DNA from: Flavobacterium sp. UBA6203
GTDB lineage: Bacteria; Bacteroidota; Bacteroidia; Flavobacteriales; Flavobacteriaceae
Direction: 5' to 3'
DNA: 6,456 nucleotides
Assembly: GCA_002421645.1 (NCBI GenBank)
Contig: DIST01000051.1
Span: 1 to 6,456 of the forward strand
How positions within the stretch are numbered: position 1 is the stretch's first letter; each line of letters opens with the position of its first letter. The translations under genes and the position numbers were made by a program. This document shows positions 1-6,456 of this stretch, piece after piece. The notes under the pieces are model-generated. The model was given only the letters and a program-made list of their open reading frames with translations, was not told the origin of the DNA and made no database searches.

Positions 1-1546
1 AATCTTTTACTTCAATTTTTCTTACCGCTTCCATTCCTAACTCTGGGAAATCCACTACTTCAACCGATAAGATGTTTTCTTTCGCTAAAATCGCAGCAGG
101 ACCACCAATAGAACCTAAATAAAATCCGCCATGTTTTTTACAAGCGTTCATGACGTCTTTGCTTCGGTTTCCTTTGGCTAACATAATCATGCTTCCACCA
201 GCCGCTTGGAATTCGTCTACATAAACGTCCATTCTTCCTGCGGTTGTTGGTCCAAAACTTCCTGAAGGCATTCCGTCTGGAGTTTTAGCTGGACCAGCAT
301 AGTATACTGGGTGATTTTTGAAATACTCTGGCATTGGTTTACCAGCATCCAATAATTCTTTAATTTTGGCATGCGCAATATCACGGGCTACAATCAACGT
401 TCCGTTTAATTTCAAACGCGTTTTGATTGGGTATTTTGATAATTCTGCTAAAACTTCTTTCATTGGTTGGTTCAAATCAATTTCTACCGCAGGCTCTAAA
501 TGGGGTGCTGTTTCAGGCAAAAATTGCGCTGGATTGATTTCCAATTGTTCTAAAAAAACACCCTCTTTCGTAATTTTTCCTTTGATGTTTCTATCTGCAG
601 AACAAGAAACTCCCATTCCCACCGGACAAGAAGCCGCGTGACGTGGCAAACGAATCACACGAACATCATGCGTTAAATATTTTCCACCAAATTGCGCTCC
701 AATAGCACTTTCTTGACATATTTCTTGAACACGTTTTTCCCATTCTAAATCGCGAAAAGCTTGACCTGACATGTTTCCAGAAGTTGGAAGATTGTCATAA
801 TAACCTGCAGATGCTTTTTTTACGGCTGCTAAATTAGCTTCTGCTGAAGTTCCACCAATTACAATAGCCAAGTGATACGGAGGACAAGCCGCAGTTCCTA
901 AATCCATAATACGCTCACGAATGAATTCATCTAACGATTTTTCATTCAAAAGCGATTTTGTTTTTTGATATAAGAACGTTTTGTTAGCTGAACCACCACC
1001 TTTAGCTAAAAATAAGAACTCATACGAACTTCCTTTTTTTGCATAAATATCAATTTGTGCTGGTAAGTTAGAACCTGAGTTTTTTTCTTCAAACATCGAA
1101 ATCGGAACAATTTGCGAGTAACGAAGATTTTTATTTTGGTACGTGTTGAAAATTCCTTTTGACAACCATTCGCCATCATCAACACCGGTGTAAACGTTTT
1201 CACCTTTTTTTGCCATTACGATAGCGGTTCCGGTATCTTGGCAAGAAGGTAGTTGCCCTTGAACGGCTACAGCAGCGTTTTGCAATAAATTATAAGCCAC
1301 AAAACGATCATTGTCAGTTGCTTCAGGGTCTTCGATAATGTTTCTAAGTTTTTGTAAATGCGATGAACGTAACATAAAAGAAACGTCATTCATAGCTTCT
1401 TGCGCTAACAATTCTAATCCTTTTGGGTCCACCACTAAGATTTCTCTATCGCCAAGTTGTTCTACTTTTACGTAATCGGAAGTTATTTTTTTGTAGTGTG
1501 TATCGTCTTTTAAAATAGGATACGGGTCTTGATATAAAAAGTCCAT
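1..1546 (-). CDS. fumA: Fumarate hydratase class I (4Fe-4S), C-terminus cut by window edge
   Basis: This enzyme catalyses the reversible hydration of fumarate to (S)-malate in the TCA cycle, in the cytoplasm. The minus-strand frame is open from the ATG at 1546 to the left edge. It gives 515 complete codons beginning [16 protein letters not shown]. coli FumA has about 548 residues, so roughly 30 are missing. The three cysteines that bind the iron-sulfur cluster in E. coli FumA (105, 224, 318) match Cys102 ([11 protein letters not shown]), Cys221 (GTAACPPYH) and Cys315 (GVSCSADRN), with a constant offset of three residues. The N-terminal catalytic domain covers about residues 10-330. The C-terminal fumarase domain starts near 335 and includes [15 protein letters not shown] (375-389), [13 protein letters not shown] (428-440) and [14 protein letters not shown] (477-490). 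No frameshift is seen. The gene is preceded by 47 bp and then the transposase element. The symbol follows E. coli; class is certain, the fumA/fumB distinction is not meaningful here. Confidence 0.96.
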   Translation of the reverse strand, partial: MDFLYQDPYPILKDDTHYKKITSDYVKVEQLGDREILVVDPKGLELLAQEAMNDVSFMLRSSHLQKLRNIIEDPEATDNDRFVAYNLLQNAAVAVQGQLPSCQDTGTAIVMAKKGENVYTGVDDGEWLSKGIFNTYQNKNLRYSQIVPISMFEEKNSGSNLPAQIDIYAKKGSSYEFLFLAKGGGSANKTFLYQKTKSLLNEKSLDEFIRERIMDLGTAACPPYHLAIVIGGTSAEANLAAVKKASAGYYDNLPTSGNMSGQAFRDLEWEKRVQEICQESAIGAQFGGKYLTHDVRVIRLPRHAASCPVGMGVSCSADRNIKGKITKEGVFLEQLEINPAQFLPETAPHLEPAVEIDLNQPMKEVLAELSKYPIKTRLKLNGTLIVARDIAHAKIKELLDAGKPMPEYFKNHPVYYAGPAKTPDGMPSGSFGPTTAGRMDVYVDEFQAAGGSMIMLAKGNRSKDVMNACKKHGGFYLGSIGGPAAILAKENILSVEVVDFPELGMEAVRKIEVKD

Positions 1547-1566
1547 TTTGTGTATGTTTTGAAAGG

Positions 1567-1600
1567 TAAAGTTACGGATTTTTGTTATTTTAACCTGCAA
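1567..1600 (-). promoter_or_regulatory. Possible fumarase promoter (weak)
   Basis: On the minus strand, TAACTTTA (1574-1567) matches the Bacteroidota -7 consensus TAnnTTTG at seven of eight positions and lies about 20 bp before the fumarase ATG. A TTG that could serve as the -33 element lies 23 nt upstream at 1600-1598, inside the palindrome next to the transposase gene. The spacing is at the long end of the usual range and the DNA is A+T-rich, so a chance match is quite possible. Confidence 0.25.
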
Positions 1601-1620
1601 GGTTTTTAAAACCTTGTAGG
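1594..1620. repeat. REP-like imperfect palindrome, downstream of transposase
   Basis: Two 13-nt arms, CCTGCAAGGTTTT and AAAACCTTGTAGG, surround a central T. They pair fully except at the fourth position (G opposite T). Adding two more bases on each side (AA...TT) extends the symmetry to 31 bp. Read from the opposite strand, it matches the palindrome at 2192-2218 at 25 of 27 positions, differing only at two loop bases. On the plus strand it is followed directly by seven T (1621-1627), which gives it the look of a rho-independent terminator for rightward transcription. On the minus strand, the sense strand of the neighbouring genes, no T-tract follows. Confidence 0.85.
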
Positions 1621-1625
1621 TTTTT

Positions 1626-2183
1626 TTATTCAAGCATTTGTTTTTCAGTTAAAATTTCATTTTTAAAATCATGACAATAAATAAAGTTTTCTTTAGAATC
1701 AAACAACTGAATTACTTTTTCTCTAATTAATTTGGTTGGTTTGTCTGAAATTAAAGATTGATAAGATGAAAACGAAAATCTTTTATAATCAATATCTAAA
1801 TGATGCTTTGGATTTAAATGAACATATTGAATTAAGTTTGTCAAATATGCTTCATTTTCAATTTTTATTCTTTTGAAGTGTTTTTCAAATAAACTTCCTG
1901 TTCTGTTGTTTTGTTTGTTGAAGGCTTTTGCATATGAATTAAAAAGATTTGAAAGTGCTTGAGTAATTTCATTTTCATTAACAATTTGAATAATAAAATG
2001 AAAATGATTATCCATTAAACAATAAGCGAAAGTTTCGGCTTTATTTTCCAAATATTTTGAATATAATTTTAAAAAATATCGCTTGTTTTCATCAGAATTA
2101 AATATGACTTCACTATTTATACCTCGATTATAAATATGATAAACTTTGTCTTTTTCTAAAACTTCTAATTTCATGGTGTGCAT
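1626..2183 (-). CDS. REP-associated tyrosine transposase (Y1/HUH single-domain)
   Basis: This is a single-strand DNA endonuclease/transposase of the IS200/IS605-related Y1 superfamily, 185 residues, a normal length for the stand-alone RAYT type. The usual blocks appear in order: YHIYNRG (15-21), the metal-binding HUH motif in [12 protein letters not shown] (His60 and His62), [12 protein letters not shown] (94-105), [11 protein letters not shown] (118-128) with Tyr120 as the likely nucleophile, and the trailing FSFSSYQSL (136-144). All catalytic positions are present, so the protein should be active if expressed. Two starts are possible: Met1 at 2183 lies only 8 nt from the upstream palindrome, while Met4 at 2174 begins [18 protein letters not shown] and leaves more room if that palindrome folds in the mRNA. 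No good promoter was seen directly upstream, so transcription may come through from the membrane-protein gene 46 bp away. The family is clear; the cellular role is not. Confidence 0.93.
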   Translation of the reverse strand: MHTMKLEVLEKDKVYHIYNRGINSEVIFNSDENKRYFLKLYSKYLENKAETFAYCLMDNHFHFIIQIVNENEITQALSNLFNSYAKAFNKQNNRTGSLFEKHFKRIKIENEAYLTNLIQYVHLNPKHHLDIDYKRFSFSSYQSLISDKPTKLIREKVIQLFDSKENFIYCHDFKNEILTEKQMLE

Positions 2184-2191
2184 TATTGATA

Positions 2192-2218
2192 CCTACAAGG
2201 TTTTGGAAACCTTGCAGG
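2192..2218. repeat. REP-like imperfect palindrome, upstream of transposase
   Basis: Arms CCTACAAGGTTTT and GAAACCTTGCAGG surround a central G. They mispair at the fourth and the innermost positions. The sequence is the reverse complement of the 1594-1620 palindrome except for two loop bases. The mismatch in the stem makes each copy directional: in both, the arm with GTAGG (or its complement CCTAC) faces the transposase gene and the arm with GCAGG faces outward. It lies between the membrane-protein stop and the transposase start, but has no T-tract on the minus strand that would make it a classical terminator. Confidence 0.85.
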
Positions 2219-2229
2219 AATTTAATTCG

Positions 2230-3669
2230 TTAAAAAAACCAACTCGCCACAAAAATCGCCGTTATCACACAAATTAAATCTACTAAAAGCATCATTCCTA
2301 AAGTATAACGGGTGTTTTTCACGTTGATACTTCCAAAATAAACCGCAATTACATAGAAAGTCGTTTCGGCACTACATTGGAAAATACAACTTAGTCTTCC
2401 CGTTAAGGAATCTGGTCCAAATTGTTTCATCGCATCAATCATAAATCCTCTTGAACCACCAGAGCTAAAAGGTCGCAACATTGCTACAGGAAGTGAATCG
2501 GTGATTTCTTTAGCTACGCCAAGATGAGCAAATAAAAAGGAAATCCCGTTGGCTATAATTTCAAACAAACCACTATTTCTGAATAATGAAATCGCCACTA
2601 ACATTCCCATTACATAAGGGAAAATAGTCACTCCGGTTTTTAATCCGTTATTGGCTCCCGCTACAAAAGTGTCGAAAATCGTTGTTTTTTGTTCTACGAA
2701 TTTCTTTTCTTGAATGAAGGAAAATATCAAAGTTCCACCGATAATCAAGATTAACAACAATCCTGAAAGGTTAGAAGTAAAGTAATTTTTTCCAATTAAA
2801 TCTAAACTGTTTACGTAGAATAATAATCCCACAATCGCTCCGATAACTCCCATTAAAGCCGCTAATAAAGAAGCGCTTTTGAAGTTTACTTTTTGTTTGA
2901 TTCCCACTAAAATAAAAGCGGCAATAGTTCCAACAAAAGAAGTAATAATACAAGGCAACATTACATCTGCTGGATTTGCAGCATGTTCAGCAGCTCGATA
3001 ACCAATAATCGATGTTGGGATTAATGTTAAACCAGCAGCATGCAAACACATGAACATGATTTGGGCATCACTGGCTCTGTCTTTATCAGGATTTAATTCT
3101 TGTAAACTTTGCATCGCTTTTAATCCAAAAGGAGTTGCAGCTGAATCCAATCCTAAGAAGTTGGCAGAAAAATTCAATGTCATATAGGAAATTGATTCAT
3201 GGTTTTTAGGAATCGAAGGAAAAACTTTCGCAAACAACGGACTTAATTTCTTAGCCAATCTTTCCGATGCTCCTGAAATAATAAGTAGTTCCATTATTCC
3301 GCAGAAAAAGGATAAATAAGCAATCAAAGGCAGAATTAAATCAAATAAACTGCTTTTGGTCATAGGAAGTAAACCATCTGCTTTTTGTTTTCCGCTGTAG
3401 ATTTTTACAGTTTGATTGTTGTAAATATAGGTAGTGTCTGCATCCTTTTCATTTTTATTGATAATGAGTGTTTTGTCTTCCGCTTTTTGGACACTATCTT
3501 GAACAAATTGAGGTACTTCTTTTAAATATTTTTCACCAATTAAAAGAGGTTCGCCTTGTTTTCCATTCAAAACATAATCAATAGAATAATATTGTGAAGA
3601 GAACAATCCGAATACAATAAAAAAGATAGATGATATAAATATCACTAACCAAAATCTGCTTAAAACCAT
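2230..3669 (-). CDS. SpmA-SpmB-like fused membrane protein (nucleoside recognition/Gate domains)
   Basis: This is an intact 479-residue polytopic inner-membrane protein corresponding to spore-maturation proteins SpmA and SpmB joined in one chain, an arrangement known in non-sporulating Bacteroidota. The N-terminal membrane segment (about 7-24) is followed by a polar, probably extracytoplasmic stretch (about 27-105). The SpmA-like half contains NFSANFLGLDSAATPFGLKA (166-185) and membrane segments near 108-132, 208-224 and 236-257. Further hydrophobic segments near 266-286 and 302-319 link to the SpmB-like half, which has GANNGLKTGVTIFPYVMGML (338-357), LPVAMLRPFSSGGSRGFMID (393-412), GPDSLTGRLSCIFQCSAETT (418-437) and a last segment near 456-477. 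Each half carries a Gate-type domain. The substrate and reaction are unknown; the name nucleoside recognition comes from similarity to nucleoside transporters and does not prove nucleoside transport. The ATG at 3669 is directly followed by the hydrophobic segment, which supports this start. The gene is followed by the transposase element. Confidence 0.92.
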   Translation of the reverse strand: MVLSRFWLVIFISSIFFIVFGLFSSQYYSIDYVLNGKQGEPLLIGEKYLKEVPQFVQDSVQKAEDKTLIINKNEKDADTTYIYNNQTVKIYSGKQKADGLLPMTKSSLFDLILPLIAYLSFFCGIMELLIISGASERLAKKLSPLFAKVFPSIPKNHESISYMTLNFSANFLGLDSAATPFGLKAMQSLQELNPDKDRASDAQIMFMCLHAAGLTLIPTSIIGYRAAEHAANPADVMLPCIITSFVGTIAAFILVGIKQKVNFKSASLLAALMGVIGAIVGLLFYVNSLDLIGKNYFTSNLSGLLLILIIGGTLIFSFIQEKKFVEQKTTIFDTFVAGANNGLKTGVTIFPYVMGMLVAISLFRNSGLFEIIANGISFLFAHLGVAKEITDSLPVAMLRPFSSGGSRGFMIDAMKQFGPDSLTGRLSCIFQCSAETTFYVIAVYFGSINVKNTRYTLGMMLLVDLICVITAIFVASWFF

Positions 3670-3804
3670 AAATACCTATTTTTTCGTAAATGTAATATTT
3701 ATAAGTGTTTAAAGAAAATTTAATTTTTCCCTAGCATAGTTCTAATGATTTTACTTTAAGAGATTTATTTTTATTGAATTCAAGTCGTTTATTTTAAAAC
3801 ATTT

Positions 3805-3833
3805 TTTGAAATTATGAAAAAATTATATATTTT
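3805..3833 (+). promoter_or_regulatory. Candidate promoter of the secreted protease gene
   Basis: TTTG at 3805-3808 and TATATTTT at 3826-3833 are 17 nt apart. They resemble the Bacteroidota -33 (TTG/TTTG) and -7 (TAnnTTTG) elements, with only the last G of the -7 box missing. Transcription would start near 3840 and leave a leader of about 26 nt before the ATG at 3866. The rest of the 196-bp divergent region (3670-3865) is A+T-rich, and I saw no clear operator or hairpin in it. The low complexity makes this call tentative. Confidence 0.4.
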
Positions 3834-3865
3834 TTTTATTAAATGAAACTAATTTGCCTAAAAAA

Positions 3866-6456
3866 ATGAAAAAACAACAATTATTTACTTATTTTATTGT
3901 CTTTTTTTGTGTTTTATCTTTTTCACAAACGAAGGAAGATGTCACTAAAATAACAAAAGACTACAATTTTGCAAAAATCCAGGAAAAGATATCTTACTAT
4001 CGCCAGTTAGAAGAAAAACAAAGGGCTAAGGCTGTTGAAATGGCTAACAAAAATAATTGGCCAATTTTTATTAAAGGAGATGACGGCAGTTTCAAACAAT
4101 TAATGAACGTTACTCCTGACGGATATCCTATTTATTATGCAACTACAAATGTTAATGCAGCAAAATCCACGAGAGCAAATTTTCTAAACACTGGTGGCGG
4201 CATGGGGTTAACTTTAGATGGTCAAGATATGATTGCTCGTGTTTGGGATGGAGGTACTGTAAGAAGAACTCACAGTGGTTTTGTAGGAAGAGTGACAACT
4301 GTTGATGATATTTCAGGAATATCTTATAGCGATCATGCCACTCATGTTACAGGTACAATATTAGCTTTACCCTGGAGTACTGCATCAGCTGGAGTAAAAG
4401 GAATGGCAACATTAGCAACGGCAAGAACATTTAATTGGGACAATGATGAGTCGGAAGCTTTATCTGAGGTTTTGGGTGGAATGTTAATCTCAAATCATTC
4501 TTATGGGGTTCCAATAGGATCTGGGACATCCATATTGCCTGCTTGGTATATAGGAGCATATACAGATGCTGCAAGATCTTGGGATGAAATTACATATCTT
4601 TCACCCTATTATTTACCTGTAATGTCTGCGGGAAATGATGGGACTAATAATAATAATCCAAATCCAATTGCTGTAGGTTATGATAAATTAACTGGAAATA
4701 AAACCTCAAAAAATACTCTAATCGTAGCGAATGCAAATGATGCTGTAATAAATACGGATGGTAGCTTATTTAGTGTTTCAATAAATACGTCAAGTAGTCA
4801 AGGTCCTACTGATGATAGAAGAATTAAACCAGATATTACAGGAAATGGTACAGGTTTAACATCTACAATTTCCACAAGTAACACGGCAACTGCATCATTT
4901 TCTGGTACCTCAATGGCTAGCCCTAATGTTGCAGGAACTTTATTATTATTGCAGCAACATCAAAAAAATTTAACAAATAGTTTTATGAAATCCTCTACTT
5001 TAAGAGGGTTGGCGTGTCATACTGCTGATGATGCTGGAAATTTAGGTCCCGACGCTAAGATGGGTTGGGGTTTATTAAACGCAAAAAAAGCCGCAGAAAC
5101 AATTACCGGAAATGGTTTAACTTCATGGATTTCAGAAGAAAATTTGACGCAAGGGCAAACCTTCAATATTACTGTTAAATCAAATGGAGGTTCATCAAAC
5201 CCATTAATTGCATCCATAACTTGGACTGATTTACCCGGAATTGCAAATAACGGAACTATGGGAGATAATGATATTACTCCAGTATTAGTTAATGATTTAG
5301 ATATAAGAATTACAAAAGACGGAACAACTTTTTACCCTTGGAAATTACAATCAAATCCTTCTGCATTAGCTGTTAGAAATGGGGATAATAATGTTGATAA
5401 TATTGAAGTTATTAAAATAGACGCACCTTCTGCAGGTGATTACGTTATTTCAGTAACACATAAAGGAAATTTAGTTTCAGGCTCTCAAAATTATTCTTTA
5501 ATTATTACAGGCATTACTTCCGATTTTTCATTAATTTCTAAATCCGAGGATTTAACTTTATGCTCAAATCAAGATGCTGTTTACAATTTTGAATACAAAC
5601 AAACGGGATCAATGACAACCACATTTTCAGCAGTTGGGCTACCTCTTGGAGCCGTAGCTTCATTTAGTCCAACTTCTTTAAATACAAATGGAAGTGTTAT
5701 AATGACAATTTCAGGATTAGCCAATGTACAGCCTGGAATTTATACAGTAGGGATTTCAGGGAATAATGGTTCTGAGATTGAAACAAGATCAAAACAACTT
5801 AGAGTTTACTCTAATAATTTTCAACCAACAGTTTTATTATCTCCAGAAGCAGGACAAAATAATACTGCTACAACTTTGTTTTTTAATTGGAATTCCGACT
5901 TAAATGCTGAAAGCTATAATTTACAGCTATCAAATCAATCAGATTTTTCTACATTTTTTGCAAATGTTAATACAACAGCGCTCGGTTATTTGATAACAGG
6001 ATTAATTCCTAATACAACATATTATTGGAGAGTAATTCCATCAAACCGATGTGGAGACGGTGCAACAAATTTAGCTTTTGTAAATAGTTTTAAAACAGGA
6101 ATTTTAACATGCGGTAATACATTTGTTGCAACGGATTTTTCAAATGCAATTATTGGAACTACAGCAAACAGTGTTGCAACAATTCCAATTGAAGTAACAG
6201 GAGGGTTAACAATAGGAGATATAAATGTTAACTTAAATTTGACTCATACATATATTCAGGATATGAAGTATTTTTTAGAAGGCCCTTCTTCCATAGGAAG
6301 TCCTTTAATAATGTTGTTTGATGAACCTTGCGGTGATAATGATGATATTAATTGTACTTTAGATGATGCTGGTACAAATTTTACTTGTGGTGCTACGGCC
6401 CCATCAATAATTGGCAATGTTAAGCCTATCGATTACTTGGCTAACTTAAATAACTT
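3866..6456 (+). CDS. Secreted S8 (Kp43-like subtilisin) protease with Ig-like, FN3 and P domains, C-terminus cut
   Basis: This is an exported serine endopeptidase; 863 complete codons are present and the frame is open to the right edge. Residues 1-20 form a signal peptide (MKKQQLFTYFIVFFCVLSFS) with cleavage likely near Gln21. A short polar pro-like region (about 22-105) precedes the catalytic domain (about 110-412). The triad is Asp128 (ARVWDGG), His157 (SDHATHVTGT) and Ser349 (FSGTSMASPNVAG), with Asn257 (SAGNDG) as the oxyanion-hole residue, so the enzyme should be active. After this come a Kp43-type beta-sandwich (about 415-550, with LVNDLDIRI and GDNNVDNIE), an Ig-like stretch (551-652), an FN3-type domain (653-745, ending in TTYYWRV and a Cys-Gly segment) and a proprotein-convertase P domain from about 749, with NLTHTYIQDMKYFLEGPS and CGDNDDIN. 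A type IX sorting domain is expected at the missing end, but this is inference. The ATG at 3866 was chosen because it gives the signal peptide; the leader is A-rich without a Shine-Dalgarno sequence. The gene is divergent from the membrane-protein gene. Confidence 0.94.
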   Translation, partial: MKKQQLFTYFIVFFCVLSFSQTKEDVTKITKDYNFAKIQEKISYYRQLEEKQRAKAVEMANKNNWPIFIKGDDGSFKQLMNVTPDGYPIYYATTNVNAAKSTRANFLNTGGGMGLTLDGQDMIARVWDGGTVRRTHSGFVGRVTTVDDISGISYSDHATHVTGTILALPWSTASAGVKGMATLATARTFNWDNDESEALSEVLGGMLISNHSYGVPIGSGTSILPAWYIGAYTDAARSWDEITYLSPYYLPVMSAGNDGTNNNNPNPIAVGYDKLTGNKTSKNTLIVANANDAVINTDGSLFSVSINTSSSQGPTDDRRIKPDITGNGTGLTSTISTSNTATASFSGTSMASPNVAGTLLLLQQHQKNLTNSFMKSSTLRGLACHTADDAGNLGPDAKMGWGLLNAKKAAETITGNGLTSWISEENLTQGQTFNITVKSNGGSSNPLIASITWTDLPGIANNGTMGDNDITPVLVNDLDIRITKDGTTFYPWKLQSNPSALAVRNGDNNVDNIEVIKIDAPSAGDYVISVTHKGNLVSGSQNYSLIITGITSDFSLISKSEDLTLCSNQDAVYNFEYKQTGSMTTTFSAVGLPLGAVASFSPTSLNTNGSVIMTISGLANVQPGIYTVGISGNNGSEIETRSKQLRVYSNNFQPTVLLSPEAGQNNTATTLFFNWNSDLNAESYNLQLSNQSDFSTFFANVNTTALGYLITGLIPNTTYYWRVIPSNRCGDGATNLAFVNSFKTGILTCGNTFVATDFSNAIIGTTANSVATIPIEVTGGLTIGDINVNLNLTHTYIQDMKYFLEGPSSIGSPLIMLFDEPCGDNDDINCTLDDAGTNFTCGATAPSIIGNVKPIDYLANLNN

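Larger units (their letters stand above)
1594..2218 (-). mobile_element. RAYT element: Y1 transposase gene between inverted palindromes
   Basis: A 625-bp unit consists of one Y1 transposase gene bracketed by two 27-bp imperfect palindromes. The gene stop is 5 nt from the left palindrome and its first ATG is 8 nt from the right one. There is no accessory TnpB-type gene and no second ORF. This is the layout known for REP-associated tyrosine transposases, in which a single-copy transposase gene is flanked by the short palindromes it is thought to recognise and spread. The element lies between two conserved chromosomal genes, 11 bp from the membrane-protein stop and 47 bp from the fumarase start, and damages neither. 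Whether the unit moves as a whole or is a resident gene that mobilises palindromes elsewhere cannot be told from one locus. Confidence 0.75.

Noticed and set aside
318..641. 107-codon plus-strand ORF
   Set aside because: It lies antisense inside the fumarase gene, and its product shows no recognisable motif while the minus strand encodes a well-conserved enzyme.
1006..1203. 65-codon minus-strand ORF
   Set aside because: It is an out-of-frame shadow within fumarase, whose frame is continuous through this stretch.
2192..2218. Right palindrome as an intrinsic terminator of the membrane-protein gene
   Set aside because: On the minus strand the hairpin is followed by TATCAATAATG and not by a T-tract, so it does not have the usual terminator form.
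1589..2225. TTTAA at 1589-1593 and 2221-2225 as a target-site duplication of the element
   Set aside because: Five A/T bases recur by chance in this composition, and Y1 transposases are not expected to make target duplications.
2771..2953. 60-codon minus-strand ORF
   Set aside because: It is a shifted-frame shadow of the membrane-protein gene; its composition follows the hydrophobic codons of the real frame.
3687..3694. TACATTTA on the minus strand as a -7 box for the membrane-protein gene
   Set aside because: It matches seven of eight positions, but no TTG is found at a suitable distance upstream, and it would leave a leader of only about 10 nt.
5017..5217. 66-codon minus-strand ORF
   Set aside because: It is antisense to the protease gene and lacks any motif or plausible start context.

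Overview
The window looks like chromosomal DNA of a flavobacterium (Bacteroidota, probably Flavobacteriaceae). It is strongly A+T-rich. Gene leaders are A-rich with no clear Shine-Dalgarno sequence, and the possible promoters resemble the Bacteroidota TTG / TAnnTTTG type. The protein set also fits: a class I fumarase, an SpmA-SpmB-type fused membrane protein and a large secreted S8 protease with Ig-like, FN3 and P domains. The genus is inferred from these features and was not checked by any search.

Layout. Three genes run leftwards. Position 1 to 1546 holds the first 515 codons of a class I (4Fe-4S) fumarate hydratase, whose C-terminus lies beyond the left edge. Positions 1594-2218 hold a compact element: a single-domain Y1 (HUH) transposase of the REP-associated type (1626-2183) between two 27-bp imperfect palindromes (1594-1620 and 2192-2218) that are inverted copies of each other. 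Positions 2230-3669 encode an intact 479-residue inner-membrane protein with two nucleoside-recognition/Gate domains. After a 196-bp divergent intergenic region, 3866 to the right edge encodes at least 863 residues of a secreted Kp43-like subtilisin.

The genes do not form one pathway. Fumarase is a TCA-cycle enzyme. The membrane protein is a conserved family of unknown substrate. The protease is an exported degradative enzyme, probably a type IX secretion substrate, although the C-terminal signal that would show this is outside the window. The transposase and its palindromes are the only mobile-type DNA seen. The element fills nearly all the space between the membrane-protein stop and the fumarase upstream region, and may affect transcription there.

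No rRNA, tRNA, CRISPR array or riboswitch was seen. Nothing here amounts to a clearly new system. The best lead is the transposase with its oriented palindrome pair.
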